From Fictibacillus sp. FJAT-27399 (lineage in GTDB: Bacteria > Bacillota > Bacilli > Bacillales > Fictibacillaceae), in the NCBI RefSeq assembly GCF_001510655.1, contig NZ_LMVC01000001.1:4664-68663 (forward strand): a DNA stretch of 64,000 nt, written 5' to 3'. The notes beneath the pieces are model-generated. The model ran no database searches. It had not been told where the DNA came from and saw only the letters and a list, made by a program, of their open reading frames with translations. Below, one piece after another: positions 57,020 through 64,000 of the stretch (position 1 is the stretch's first letter; every line of letters starts with the position of its first letter). Both the position numbers and the translations under genes were made by a program.

Positions 57020-57074
57020 GAGGTGGTGCCAGGCACCGCATTTACACACTTGTGTAATTACAGTGCCTGTCACC
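57020..57074. repeat. GGTGCCAGGCACC repeat, copy 2 with second arm
   Basis: GGTGCCAGGCACC (57025-57037) is followed by TTTACACA/TGTGTAA and then GTGCCTGTCACC (57063-57074). Together they resemble a small mobile palindromic unit. The same core occurs at 51887-51899. Confidence 0.65.
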
Positions 57075-57158
57075 AAACAAGGTACCAAACACCCAAAAAG
57101 TTTAATAAAGATCTATTTAGGAAATTATTAATCTAAATACATAGCTGGAGGGAATGGC

Positions 57159-57398
57159 ATGGAAGTGAAAGAGCAGATTATGGCTCTGATGGGAAATCCG
57201 GAGAGAGAGTTTGAATTTAAGCAAAAAACAGATTTACCGGGTGTAAAGGATGATTTGGTACGAATCCGTTATGTTCCTCAAGGCGACAGCGGATTTTTTC
57301 AATCCACATTCTATGATGAAGAAACAGAGATCGTTGGCTCACGGGTGTTTGACGAACTGGAGGATGTTATATTATTTGTAGAGAAAAATAAAATCTGA
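57159..57398 (+). CDS. Conserved hypothetical protein, 79 aa
   Basis: 79 residues, start ATG 57159 with GGAGGGA upstream. It is small and acidic; strands VRIRYVP and FFQSTFYDEETEI suggest a compact beta-rich fold ending in a helix. No membrane segment. I do not recognise the family. A terminator follows at 57428-57467. Confidence 0.7.
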   Translation: MEVKEQIMALMGNPEREFEFKQKTDLPGVKDDLVRIRYVPQGDSGFFQSTFYDEETEIVGSRVFDELEDVILFVEKNKI

Positions 57399-57427
57399 GG
57401 CTCTTGGCAGTAATGAAAGAGGAATAT

Positions 57428-57467
57428 AAAAAAAGCAATCCGGTTAATTATACTGGATTGCTTTTTC
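57428..57467. terminator. Bidirectional terminator
   Basis: AAAAAGCAATCC / GGATTGCTTTTT with a loop of about 15 bases, before the convergent NCS2 gene. Confidence 0.82.
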
Positions 57468-57519
57468 GTGTTTTACGTGTGGCGATTCACTTTGAGCGTA
57501 CTGCCTTCCTCTATCAATC

Positions 57520-58818
57520 CTAAAAGGAAGGGGAGTCGCTCAGCTTCGTCTGCCGTTTGTTCAGTTGTTCGAGCAGCATGCAGGTCAGCATACCCAGGAT
57601 CAGCCCGTTATTCAGCAAAGTAGTTAATATATTGGGCAGACCCTTCAAAGCAGCAGGAGGAATGAAGGTGCACCCCAAGCCGATCATTAACGATGTGGCG
57701 ATAACAAACAGCGTATTTTCATTAAATTTCAGTGAGCGATATTCCTTTAAAGCCAGTCCGATCATGCTTGAAAAAGGAACAAAAATCGTCGCATAGCCAA
57801 CAGGTGCAGGTATGCTTGCGAAAAAGAACGTAAGCTTTGGAAACAGGCTGATGGCGAGGATCATCAAACTCCCAATGATGTAGGGAAGGCGCTGAAACAT
57901 TTTGGTTGTCAGGATAAATCCTGCCGTACCGGATATCGGAACACTGGCCACGGCCGAAAGCAATCCGGCAATCAGCGTGTTCAATCCCATCAATCCTGTC
58001 GTTTGATTATAATTAATGTCTGAATGAGGCTGTTTTTCATTTTTATACACATTCTCGACGACGTTGACACTAGCGACCATATTGGCGAGAAGCAGGAAAC
58101 CAATAATGATGGAAGTCAGAGCGATGCCGCCGCTGAACTGCGGAGCTCCCCATGCGAAAATCTCAGGGAGGGCTACGGTTTTACCGTGAAAGCCTGAGTC
58201 TTTGACCAGCCCCAATAACGAAAAAAGGCCCCAACCGGCAATCAGGCTGATCAAAACGGAATAGCTTCGCAAAAACTTGCTCTTCGCCTTTCCTAGAATC
58301 ATGGACAAAATTAAAATGGCGATGGCTGTAACCGCAACTTTGCCGTCCACACTGTTTGATAAGTATCCGATCCCCAGGATTCCTTTAATAAAGGAGCCGC
58401 TTAGCTGAGCAACGAGCAGGATCAAATAAGTTCCTGTAACGAGGGGAGTAAACAGCTTTTTTAGAGGACCAATCCATTTCATCAAACCTAGAAAAATGAA
58501 AAGAAGCCCGCAGATCAGCATTCCCATTTCCAGCTGATGAAGCACATCTTGTCCGTTTAACGAACCGGCTGAAACGAGTCCTGCATAGACCATGAAAACA
58601 CCCCACCATAGACCGGCTGGCCCTTCTGTAATAGGAAGATGGTGTCCGAACAAGGCTTGCAGAAAACCCGAAATGCCAATAATAAAAAATGTCCTTTGAA
58701 GGAGTTCAGCTATTTCAGCCGGTGGAAGATGGAAGGCAGTGCCGATGGAAATAGGTGCTACTATGCTGCCGGCAAGGATGAAGACCATCCACTGAAACGA
58801 AGAGAAGAATAATTTCAT
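57520..58818 (-). CDS. NCS2-family nucleobase permease, YwdJ-like
   Basis: 432 residues with 12-14 helices. NCS2 features are visible but diverged: FILAGSIVAPISIG, HLPITEGPAGLWWGVFM and SVPISGTAGFILTTKMFQR in place of the usual NTPYT-Q-NVG motif. The closest type I know is B. subtilis YwdJ, of unknown substrate. It lies outside the purine island. Start ATG 58818 has TAGGTG upstream. Confidence 0.83.
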   Translation of the reverse strand: MKLFFSSFQWMVFILAGSIVAPISIGTAFHLPPAEIAELLQRTFFIIGISGFLQALFGHHLPITEGPAGLWWGVFMVYAGLVSAGSLNGQDVLHQLEMGMLICGLLFIFLGLMKWIGPLKKLFTPLVTGTYLILLVAQLSGSFIKGILGIGYLSNSVDGKVAVTAIAILILSMILGKAKSKFLRSYSVLISLIAGWGLFSLLGLVKDSGFHGKTVALPEIFAWGAPQFSGGIALTSIIIGFLLLANMVASVNVVENVYKNEKQPHSDINYNQTTGLMGLNTLIAGLLSAVASVPISGTAGFILTTKMFQRLPYIIGSLMILAISLFPKLTFFFASIPAPVGYATIFVPFSSMIGLALKEYRSLKFNENTLFVIATSLMIGLGCTFIPPAALKGLPNILTTLLNNGLILGMLTCMLLEQLNKRQTKLSDSPSF

Positions 58819-58976
58819 ATTATTAACACCTACTGTCTGAAAACTTTATACACGGAATCTATTATAGACCTGCTGCCTAAATCCGGAAAGCCTTTTTGTT
58901 TCTGGTTTTTAGGTTTAAACAGCTGGCAAATAAGGGAAAGGAATGAGAAAGAGAATCTTAGGAGGAATGACGTGCG

Positions 58977-59318
58977 ATGGATGAAAATAGAATTACGTTT
59001 TATGTTAATCCAAAAGGTGAGATCAATACCCTTCCGGCCGACGAAAGCATGCATCTATTTGAAATCCGAGCTAACGAGGCAGAGATAGAGCAGCTGCGAG
59101 GTTTATTTCGTCAGCTGCACGAACATAATAAAAAAGAAGGAAAAGATATTTTTTCAACGAAGTCGTTCTTTTACGAAAACCAGGCTGAACTGGACCGGAA
59201 AGAAGATAACGAGATCATGTTCGAGATTTACCGGCAAATTTTCATGCTGGGAACGGAAAAGACCAAAGAGGATGTAGAAGAGATGGGCGTCATTCCAAAG
59301 CTGAATGAATTAAGATAA
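58977..59318 (+). CDS. Conserved hypothetical protein, 113 aa
   Basis: 113 residues, start ATG 58977 with AGGAGGA upstream at a slightly long distance. It is hydrophilic; an N-terminal strand segment (ITFYVNPKGEINTLPADES) is followed by helices (EAEIEQLRGLFRQLHEHNKK). No membrane segment. Not recognised. Its stop is followed at once by a terminator. Confidence 0.7.
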   Translation: MDENRITFYVNPKGEINTLPADESMHLFEIRANEAEIEQLRGLFRQLHEHNKKEGKDIFSTKSFFYENQAELDRKEDNEIMFEIYRQIFMLGTEKTKEDVEEMGVIPKLNELR

Positions 59319-59350
59319 ACGTTCATCTATTGGAGATGAACGTCTTTTTA
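59319..59350 (+). terminator. Intrinsic terminator
   Basis: AACGTTCATCT / AGATGAACGTCTTTTT hairpin just after the 113-aa gene. Confidence 0.88.
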
Positions 59351-59490
59351 TGAAATGTCTAGCTTCAGCGACCAAGTCCTCGAGGTCGCTTCACTCATTC
59401 CCTCAACACAAAAAGCGTGTTGTTGGGTATGAGCTCCAGCGCTTGTCGGACTTAAGCAGGTCGCTTACGCATTTCTTAGAAAAAATTTCT
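59345..59490. repeat. Dispersed Bacillaceae-type repeat (CTAGCTTCAGCG / GCGCTTGTCGG)
   Basis: The blocks TCTAGCTTCAGCG, CCTCGAGGTCGCTTC, GAGCTCCAGCGCTTGTCGG and AGGTCGCTTACGC are those of a widespread intergenic repeat I know from Bacillus genomes. No ORF fits. It explains most of the 312-bp gene-free gap to 59631; the rest (59490-59630) is AT-rich and presumably holds the promoter for the next pair. Confidence 0.6.
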
Positions 59491-59630
59491 GTTTTTTTAT
59501 TAGGTACCCCTTTAAATAAAAATAGGCTGCGAAAACTATTAGAAGATATCTTTTAGGTGTTTATGAAAGTTTTTCATTGGGTATTCATACATACATTCAT
59601 CAACCATCACAAGGGCAAGGGAAGAGTAAT

Positions 59631-59870
59631 ATGAAAACGATTAAACAGGAAGATATTCAACTTTGGGTAGAAAATCATTTAGAGGACTTTAAAAATTTTA
59701 CTCCCTATCTGTTTACCCAAGAATTTATCCACTTTTTTTGTGAATCTCGGCAAAACGAAAAAGAGTTTGAAGTTAAGTATGATAAAAGTGGCCAAAAACT
59801 GTATATGCGTTATCTGGAACCTTCTGAAATTGAAGATGATTGGGTATGCGTCGGGAATGTGAGCTTCTAG
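59631..59870 (+). CDS. Hypothetical protein upstream of flgM, 79 aa
   Basis: 79 residues from ATG 59631 (GGGAAGAG upstream). It is soluble and acidic; IQLWVENHLEDFKNFTPYLFTQEFIHFF suggests helices and a C-terminal strand pair ends in VCVGNVSF. Not recognised. It lies 17 bp before flgM and is probably cotranscribed. Confidence 0.65.
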   Translation: MKTIKQEDIQLWVENHLEDFKNFTPYLFTQEFIHFFCESRQNEKEFEVKYDKSGQKLYMRYLEPSEIEDDWVCVGNVSF

Positions 59871-59887
59871 ACAAAGGAGATGTTATT

Positions 59888-60145
59888 GTGGAGATCAATC
59901 GCGTACAAAGAGTGGAGAAGCTGTATAATTCAGCACCCGTTAATAAACAGAAGCAAGAGGAAAAAAAGGAACTTCGAGATAAGATCGAAATTTCTAAGGA
60001 AGCTCAGGAGTTATATATGGCCGATAAGTTTACGAATGAGCGAAGTGCTAAAATAGAAGAACTCAAACAAAAAATTCAAGCTGGGGAGTACAAAATCGAT
60101 CCTGATAAGATCGCTCGGAAGATCGCTTCTCACTATCAACTATAA
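59888..60145 (+). CDS. flgM: Anti-sigma factor FlgM
   Basis: 85 residues from GTG 59888 (AAAGGAG upstream). The layout matches FlgM: a disordered N-terminus, DKIEISKEAQELYMADK, then ERSAKIEELKQKIQAGEYKIDPDKIARKIASHY, the SigD-binding C-terminal part. It holds SigD inactive until the flagellar hook is built. In B. subtilis flgM sits with yvyF/yvyG/flgK; here no flagellar gene is adjacent, so it may be an orphan or second copy. Confidence 0.88.
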   Translation: MEINRVQRVEKLYNSAPVNKQKQEEKKELRDKIEISKEAQELYMADKFTNERSAKIEELKQKIQAGEYKIDPDKIARKIASHYQL

Positions 60146-60146
60146 A

Positions 60147-60180
60147 AACAGATCAGCAGCAGCTGATCTGTTTTTTTTTG
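60147..60180 (+). terminator. Intrinsic terminator after flgM
   Basis: ACAGATCAGC / GCTGATCTGT hairpin over AGCA followed by T8-9. Confidence 0.92.
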
Positions 60181-60181
60181 T

Positions 60182-60589
60182 TTATTTTTTTTCCTTATCC
60201 GATTTGGGCTTCAAGATAAGGAATGCTTTTCGGATAAGCCCGGGAATCGGGATATTCGTCCTGCCCGCATTCTCGATGATGGATAGAAGCTCATTGGATA
60301 AATAAAAAAAGATGGTCGCATCCCGGATATATTGTCCGCCGAATAAGGAATCCAGTGAATGCGCAACCGCAACAATGCAAAATATGATGACTTTTTTTAT
60401 GATTCCTTTGAAGCCGACAGAACTTGACAATTTTCCCTCGTAGGCGGATGCGCAAATGCCGGAAATATAATCAATGATAGCAAGAATGACAAGCGCTTTA
60501 ATCAATGGTGACATCGAGCCAAACAAATAGCCAGCATAAACACCAGCCAACGCCGATCCGCTTTTAAATAATAATTGCGCTCTACTCAT
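60182..60589 (-). CDS. Phage-holin-4-family membrane protein
   Basis: 135 residues from ATG 60589 (GAGGTG upstream; the longer frame to 60688 has no ribosome site). Three membrane segments; IDYISGICASAYEGKLSSSVGFKGIIKKV and FFYLSNELLSIIENAGRTNIPIP are hallmarks of the toxin-secretion/phage-lysis holin family (TcdE/BlyB-like). No endolysin or phage genes are nearby, so it is either a domesticated holin or a chromosomal lysis/secretion protein. Confidence 0.87.
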   Translation of the reverse strand: MSRAQLLFKSGSALAGVYAGYLFGSMSPLIKALVILAIIDYISGICASAYEGKLSSSVGFKGIIKKVIIFCIVAVAHSLDSLFGGQYIRDATIFFYLSNELLSIIENAGRTNIPIPGLIRKAFLILKPKSDKEKK

Positions 60590-60836
60590 GTGAAAACACC
60601 TCAAACTTTCGAGAGTAGTGAATCTAGTATTGATTAATAGAATATGATGACGGACAAGATTTGGTTCATACGTGAGGGGAAATAGCATCAGTAAAGAACC
60701 TTTTTTTGCAGAAATAGCAAGATTATATACAATAATACGACAAATTAATTAAATATTTAAAAAAATTTAAAAATAAGGAACAGACAGGCACATAATCTGT
60801 TACAATGGAGAAAATCTTTATTAGGAGGTATTTAAT

Positions 60837-61109
60837 GTGAACAAAATTACTCTTGGTCTCCCTCCACATTGTCACAAAGTTTCATTCGATGGAAAGGTTT
60901 TTAAAATTAAAGGATTAAACAATGAAAAGATGATCGTACCGGTGTCTGGAACAGATAGAGCGGAAGTTAGCCATGTGAACGAGGAAACCGGGATGTTAAA
61001 TATAATCGGAAAAGACCAGATATTAATTTCAATGGAGATGCCAATCCGGTTTTGTGAAATCGGAAAAGGATGGCTCCTTGATAAACTGCCAAAACGAAAA
61101 AAGAAATAA
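60837..61109 (+). CDS. Hypothetical protein, 90 aa
   Basis: 90 residues, start GTG 60837 with AGGAGG 9 bases upstream. Mostly beta strands (KVSFDGKVFKIKGL, AEVSHVNEETGMLNIIG) with a basic tail KLPKRKKK. No membrane segment and no recognised family. Followed by a terminator at 61117-61150. Confidence 0.6.
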   Translation: MNKITLGLPPHCHKVSFDGKVFKIKGLNNEKMIVPVSGTDRAEVSHVNEETGMLNIIGKDQILISMEMPIRFCEIGKGWLLDKLPKRKKK

Positions 61110-61116
61110 GATACCA

Positions 61117-61150
61117 AAAAGAGGACACAGGATGCTGTGTTCTTTTTTTG
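61117..61150 (+). terminator. Intrinsic terminator
   Basis: AAGAGGACACAG / CTGTGTTCTTTTTTT hairpin over GATG. Confidence 0.85.
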
Positions 61151-61171
61151 TTTTAGCTTTGTTACAGCATA

Positions 61172-61222
61172 TTGTTGCTTGAAAGAGACACTCAAGTCTT
61201 TTTCTCCTAAAGAAGGCGTTTC
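61172..61222 (+). repeat. Dispersed ~45-bp repeat, copy 3
   Basis: GTTGCTTGAAAGAGACACTCAAGTC followed by TTTTTCTCCTAAAG and AAGG aligns with copies 1 and 2 with one mismatch in the core. Confidence 0.55.
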
Positions 61223-61355
61223 GATCACACCCTGCAAAAATCAATAACAGAGCTTAATGTTTAAACGTAGAGCGTACCGGCTCTCACAGGGCCCTTCTAA
61301 TTTCCTCGTACAGGCATACATTTAAACGGAGAGGTCGAGTTGAGTGGAGGGCAGG

Positions 61356-62387
61356 ATGGGTATTCGGCGAAAACAGATCATTCAAATAGCCGCCACCTAT
61401 ATCGGGACGGTTGTAGGAGCGGGTTTTGCAACAGGAAGAGAGATCGTGGAGTTTTTTACCGTCCATGGTTCAGCTGGTTTCCTGGGAATCTTAATCAGCG
61501 GTTTCTTATTTATTTTTTTGGGGACGAAAGTTATGCTGCTGGCCCGAACGATTGGGGCGGATACCTATGAATCGTTAAACCGGTATTTATTTGGAGACCG
61601 ATTTGCTTCGGGAATTAATTTCATCATGTTCATCATGCTGTTTGGTGTCACTTCGGTCATGCTGTCAGGAACGGGAGCCTTATTTTCAGAACAGCTTCAT
61701 TTGCCGTTTCATGCAGGTATCATGCTAACGATCATCCTGTGCTTTTTGGTGATGCAAAAAGGAATGAACGGAATTTTGTGGACCAATTCAGTAATCGTTC
61801 CGGTCATGATTTTATTCTCCTTGATCGTTTCCGTATCGATGCTTTTTTCTCCCATAGAAGCTCCCCTTATTAGAACAGAAGACTTTACTCAGCATTGGAA
61901 ATGGCTGCTCAGCCCCTTTACATATGCTGCCTTTAATTTGACCTTGTCACAGGCCGTTCTCGTGCCATTAAGCCGTGAAGCAGAAGATGATACAGTCATT
62001 AAATGGGGAGGGGCCCTCGGTGGATTAGGCCTTACATTTATCCTTTTGAACAGCCATTTTGCTCTATACTTAGTGCCGCAGTCTGTACAATATGAAATTC
62101 CGGTAGCAGAGATCATCAGCAAACTGGGTATTTTTGTCCACTTTCTATTTTTGATTGTGGTTTATGGGGAGATTTTCACCACATTGATCGGCAATTTATT
62201 CGGGCTGATCGAACCGATGAAACAATCTTTCCAGTTATCTTCCAATGTCATTTTAGGCCTTTTAATGGGAGGCGGATATGCCATCAGTTTGTTTGGGTAT
62301 TCCTCTCTTCTCCATTATCTCTATCCGCTTTTTGGTGTCATCGGTCTGTCGTACCTGGCGATCCTTGCTTTTAAAAAGAGTTATTAG
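61356..62387 (+). CDS. YkvI-like membrane transporter
   Basis: 343 residues with about ten membrane helices in the APC/LeuT-type fold. The first helix IAATYIGTVVGAGFATGREIVEFF carries the GAGFATGRE motif typical of YkvI proteins, which are probable cation-coupled transporters of unknown substrate. ATG 61356 is chosen (GGAGG 5 bases upstream); GTG 61344 would add four residues and is possible. Confidence 0.85.
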   Translation: MGIRRKQIIQIAATYIGTVVGAGFATGREIVEFFTVHGSAGFLGILISGFLFIFLGTKVMLLARTIGADTYESLNRYLFGDRFASGINFIMFIMLFGVTSVMLSGTGALFSEQLHLPFHAGIMLTIILCFLVMQKGMNGILWTNSVIVPVMILFSLIVSVSMLFSPIEAPLIRTEDFTQHWKWLLSPFTYAAFNLTLSQAVLVPLSREAEDDTVIKWGGALGGLGLTFILLNSHFALYLVPQSVQYEIPVAEIISKLGIFVHFLFLIVVYGEIFTTLIGNLFGLIEPMKQSFQLSSNVILGLLMGGGYAISLFGYSSLLHYLYPLFGVIGLSYLAILAFKKSY

Positions 62388-62471
62388 GTGCAGGGATAAT
62401 CAGAATATACAGGATGTCCCTTTCTTAAAATAGTAGAAAGAATCGTCACAAGCAGACAAAGGGGCGATGGT

Positions 62472-64000
62472 ATGGGAAATACAAAGCATACAGGGCCAGT
62501 ATCTCTTCCGCTCAAGCCGGATCCCTCACTTTGGGCGAGTCCTGTTCCATTTGGTTATGGGAAAAACAAACCTCATCATGTAAGAGACACACTGAAAGCA
62601 GCATGGGAGAACCGTGATAACTTGAAATATGCAGCAAAAATATTGAACGAGGGGGTATGTGACGGATGTGCACTTGGTGTTTCCGGATTGCGTGATCAGA
62701 CCCTTTCAGGGATGCATCTATGCACCACCCGGCTCAATGTGCTTCGTTTAAACACAATGCCGGCAATACCTGAAAAAATGCTGCATGATGATATACAAAA
62801 CTTAAGGAAATACAGCAGTTCCGAGCTTCGTCAGCTTGGCAGAATTCCTTACCCGCTGATTAGAAAAAAAGGAGATCAGCATTTTCGGCGGATCACCTGG
62901 GATGAAGCACTAAATACGATTGCCACAAAAATAAAAGCCATTTCTCCGAAACAGCTTGCGTTCTATTTGACTTCCAGGGGAATAACGAATGAATCCTATT
63001 ATATAGCAGCAAAAGCAGCTCGTTTTATTGGAACGAATAATATTGATAACGCCTCGCGAATCTGCCATTCTCCCTCTAAGACAGCTTTAAACCGGATGCT
63101 TGGTATAGGGGCATCAAGCTGCAGCTATAAGGATTGGATCGGGACCGACGTTCTTGTGTTCTGGGGATCTGTTTCAGCGAACAACCAGCCGGTTACTACA
63201 AAGTATATTTATGCTGCCAAAAGAAAGGGAACAAAAGTAATTATCATCAATCCCTATGCAGAGCCTTCCATGGAACGCTATTGGATTCCTTCCATTCCTG
63301 ATTCAGCTGTATTCGGTACCAAAATTGCTGATGATTTTTATCAAGTAAAGATTGGCGGGGATATTGCACTGATGAATGGAATCATTAAGCACTGGTTTGA
63401 GATGGAGCGTAAAGAGAGAGGTTCAGCTCTGGAGCATTCGTTTATTAACGAGCATGTAAAAGGGCTTGAAGAGATGAAACGTCATGTGCGCGGTCTGACG
63501 TGGGAAAACCTTGAAAAGTCTTCGGGCATAGGGAGAGAGCGAATCTGCGAACTGGCAGAGATCCTGGCCTGCTCAAAGTCGGGTGTATTTGTCTGGTCAA
63601 TGGGTCTGACCCAGCATAGGTTTGGCACCGATAATGTGTCACAGATTGTTAATCTCGCACTGCTCAGAGGATTTCTGGGCCGGGAAAATTGCGGTTTGAT
63701 GCCTATTCGCGGGCATTCGGGTGTCCAGGGTGCAGGTGAGATGGGAGCCGATCCCTTTAGTTTGCCGGGCGGCGGATTTGATGAGAGAACACGGCAGCGC
63801 GTACAATCGGTTTGGGGTTTTGCTATACCAGACTGGCAAGGAGACATACTAGGCATCAGCCTGGAGAATGCTCTCCTTACTGAAGATGCAGACAGAAAGC
63901 TGAAGCTGTATTACATGTCAGGCGGGAACTTTTTGGAGACCATGCCAGATCCAGACTTTGTAAAGTCCTGTCTCGAAAACATAGAAGTCAGAGTCCATCA
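62472..64000 (+). CDS. FdhF/YdeP-family molybdopterin oxidoreductase, 5' part
   Basis: 509 codons are open from ATG 62472 (AAAGGGGCG upstream) to the window end, so the gene is incomplete. It begins with CDGCALG and has the molybdopterin blocks RRITWDEALNTIATKI, YLTSRGITNESYYIAAKAAR, ICHSPSKTALNRMLGIGASS, VFWGSVSANNQPVT and GLMPIRGHSGVQGAGEMG. This is the formate-dehydrogenase-like alpha subunit family (FdhF/YdeP), often about 750 residues, of uncertain substrate. No cytochrome or FeS partner is visible before the window ends. Confidence 0.9.
   Translation, partial: MGNTKHTGPVSLPLKPDPSLWASPVPFGYGKNKPHHVRDTLKAAWENRDNLKYAAKILNEGVCDGCALGVSGLRDQTLSGMHLCTTRLNVLRLNTMPAIPEKMLHDDIQNLRKYSSSELRQLGRIPYPLIRKKGDQHFRRITWDEALNTIATKIKAISPKQLAFYLTSRGITNESYYIAAKAARFIGTNNIDNASRICHSPSKTALNRMLGIGASSCSYKDWIGTDVLVFWGSVSANNQPVTTKYIYAAKRKGTKVIIINPYAEPSMERYWIPSIPDSAVFGTKIADDFYQVKIGGDIALMNGIIKHWFEMERKERGSALEHSFINEHVKGLEEMKRHVRGLTWENLEKSSGIGRERICELAEILACSKSGVFVWSMGLTQHRFGTDNVSQIVNLALLRGFLGRENCGLMPIRGHSGVQGAGEMGADPFSLPGGGFDERTRQRVQSVWGFAIPDWQGDILGISLENALLTEDADRKLKLYYMSGGNFLETMPDPDFVKSCLENIEVRVH

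Noticed and set aside
61200-61355. Possible T-box or riboswitch leader before the YkvI-like gene
   Set aside because: No T-box core sequence, no antiterminator and no terminator seen; only small local hairpins.

Overview
The window reads as the chromosome of a moderately low-GC, endospore-forming, motile Bacillaceae. I cannot fix the genus; Bacillus or Fictibacillus would both fit. The supporting signs are a GerA-type germinant receptor operon, an intracellular subtilisin, a glnQHMP-type operon, FlgM, puc-type xanthine dehydrogenase genes, strong AGGAGG ribosome binding sites and several families of short dispersed repeats. No tRNA, rRNA, CRISPR array, transposase or integrated phage was seen.

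Layout. 1-20.7 kb is mostly housekeeping and accessory genes: a bactoprenol-type glycosyltransferase, two LysE-type exporters, an NrnB-like DHH phosphoesterase, intracellular subtilisin, a secreted lytic transglycosylase, a two-component system, CorA, CoaA, a cold-shock protein and an aldo/keto reductase. 20.7-42.9 kb is one large purine-catabolic island. Its left arm, on the minus strand, has two parts: a purine permease with adenine deaminase, and an xdh/puc operon (FeS, MobA-like, FAD, Mo and split XdhC genes). Its right arm, on the plus strand, starts with a xanthine-type NCS2 permease. A tightly packed operon follows: a cyclic amidohydrolase, an isochorismatase-fold amidase, UbiX and UbiD, three BMC-H shell proteins, one BMC-P pentamer protein, a BMC-associated flavoprotein, an unknown protein with an encapsulation-like N-terminus, a diverged adenine-deaminase paralogue, a cyclase-family hydrolase and a DUF1989 protein. 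It ends with an aminohydrolase gene preceded by a purine riboswitch. 42.9-64 kb returns to ordinary genes: NlpC/P60 hydrolase, HxlR regulator, ger operon, HD-GYP protein, glutamine ABC transporter, Ohr, a YwdJ-like permease, FlgM, holin-like protein, YkvI-like transporter and the 5' part of an FdhF/YdeP molybdo-oxidoreductase.

Main interpretation (inference). The bacterial microcompartment operon has no aldehyde or alcohol dehydrogenase, no phosphotransacylase and no diol or ethanolamine enzyme. Its enzymes instead match, step for step, the xanthine-to-glycine route known from purine-fermenting clostridia: ring opening of xanthine (cyclic amidohydrolase), removal of the ureido group (isochorismatase-type amidase), decarboxylation of aminoimidazolecarboxylate (UbiD with prenyl-FMN from UbiX), deamination of 4-aminoimidazole (diverged AdeC), then opening and deimination of imidazolone/formiminoglycine (cyclase and DUF1989). 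The flanking genes would all feed xanthine: permeases, adenine deaminase, xanthine dehydrogenase and a guanine-deaminase-like enzyme under a guanine-type aptamer. No uricase or allantoate genes are present here, so a xanthine-degrading organelle is a better fit than the classical urate route.

The riboswitch keeps the ligand-contacting bases of guanine aptamers but has substitutions in the junction core. It may be a specificity variant and deserves a direct test. Other points of interest are a six-copy array with 21-bp spacing in front of the xanthine-type permease, a nested palindromic repeat at 9.3-9.7 kb, and a small type-I-toxin-like ORF beside the subtilisin gene.
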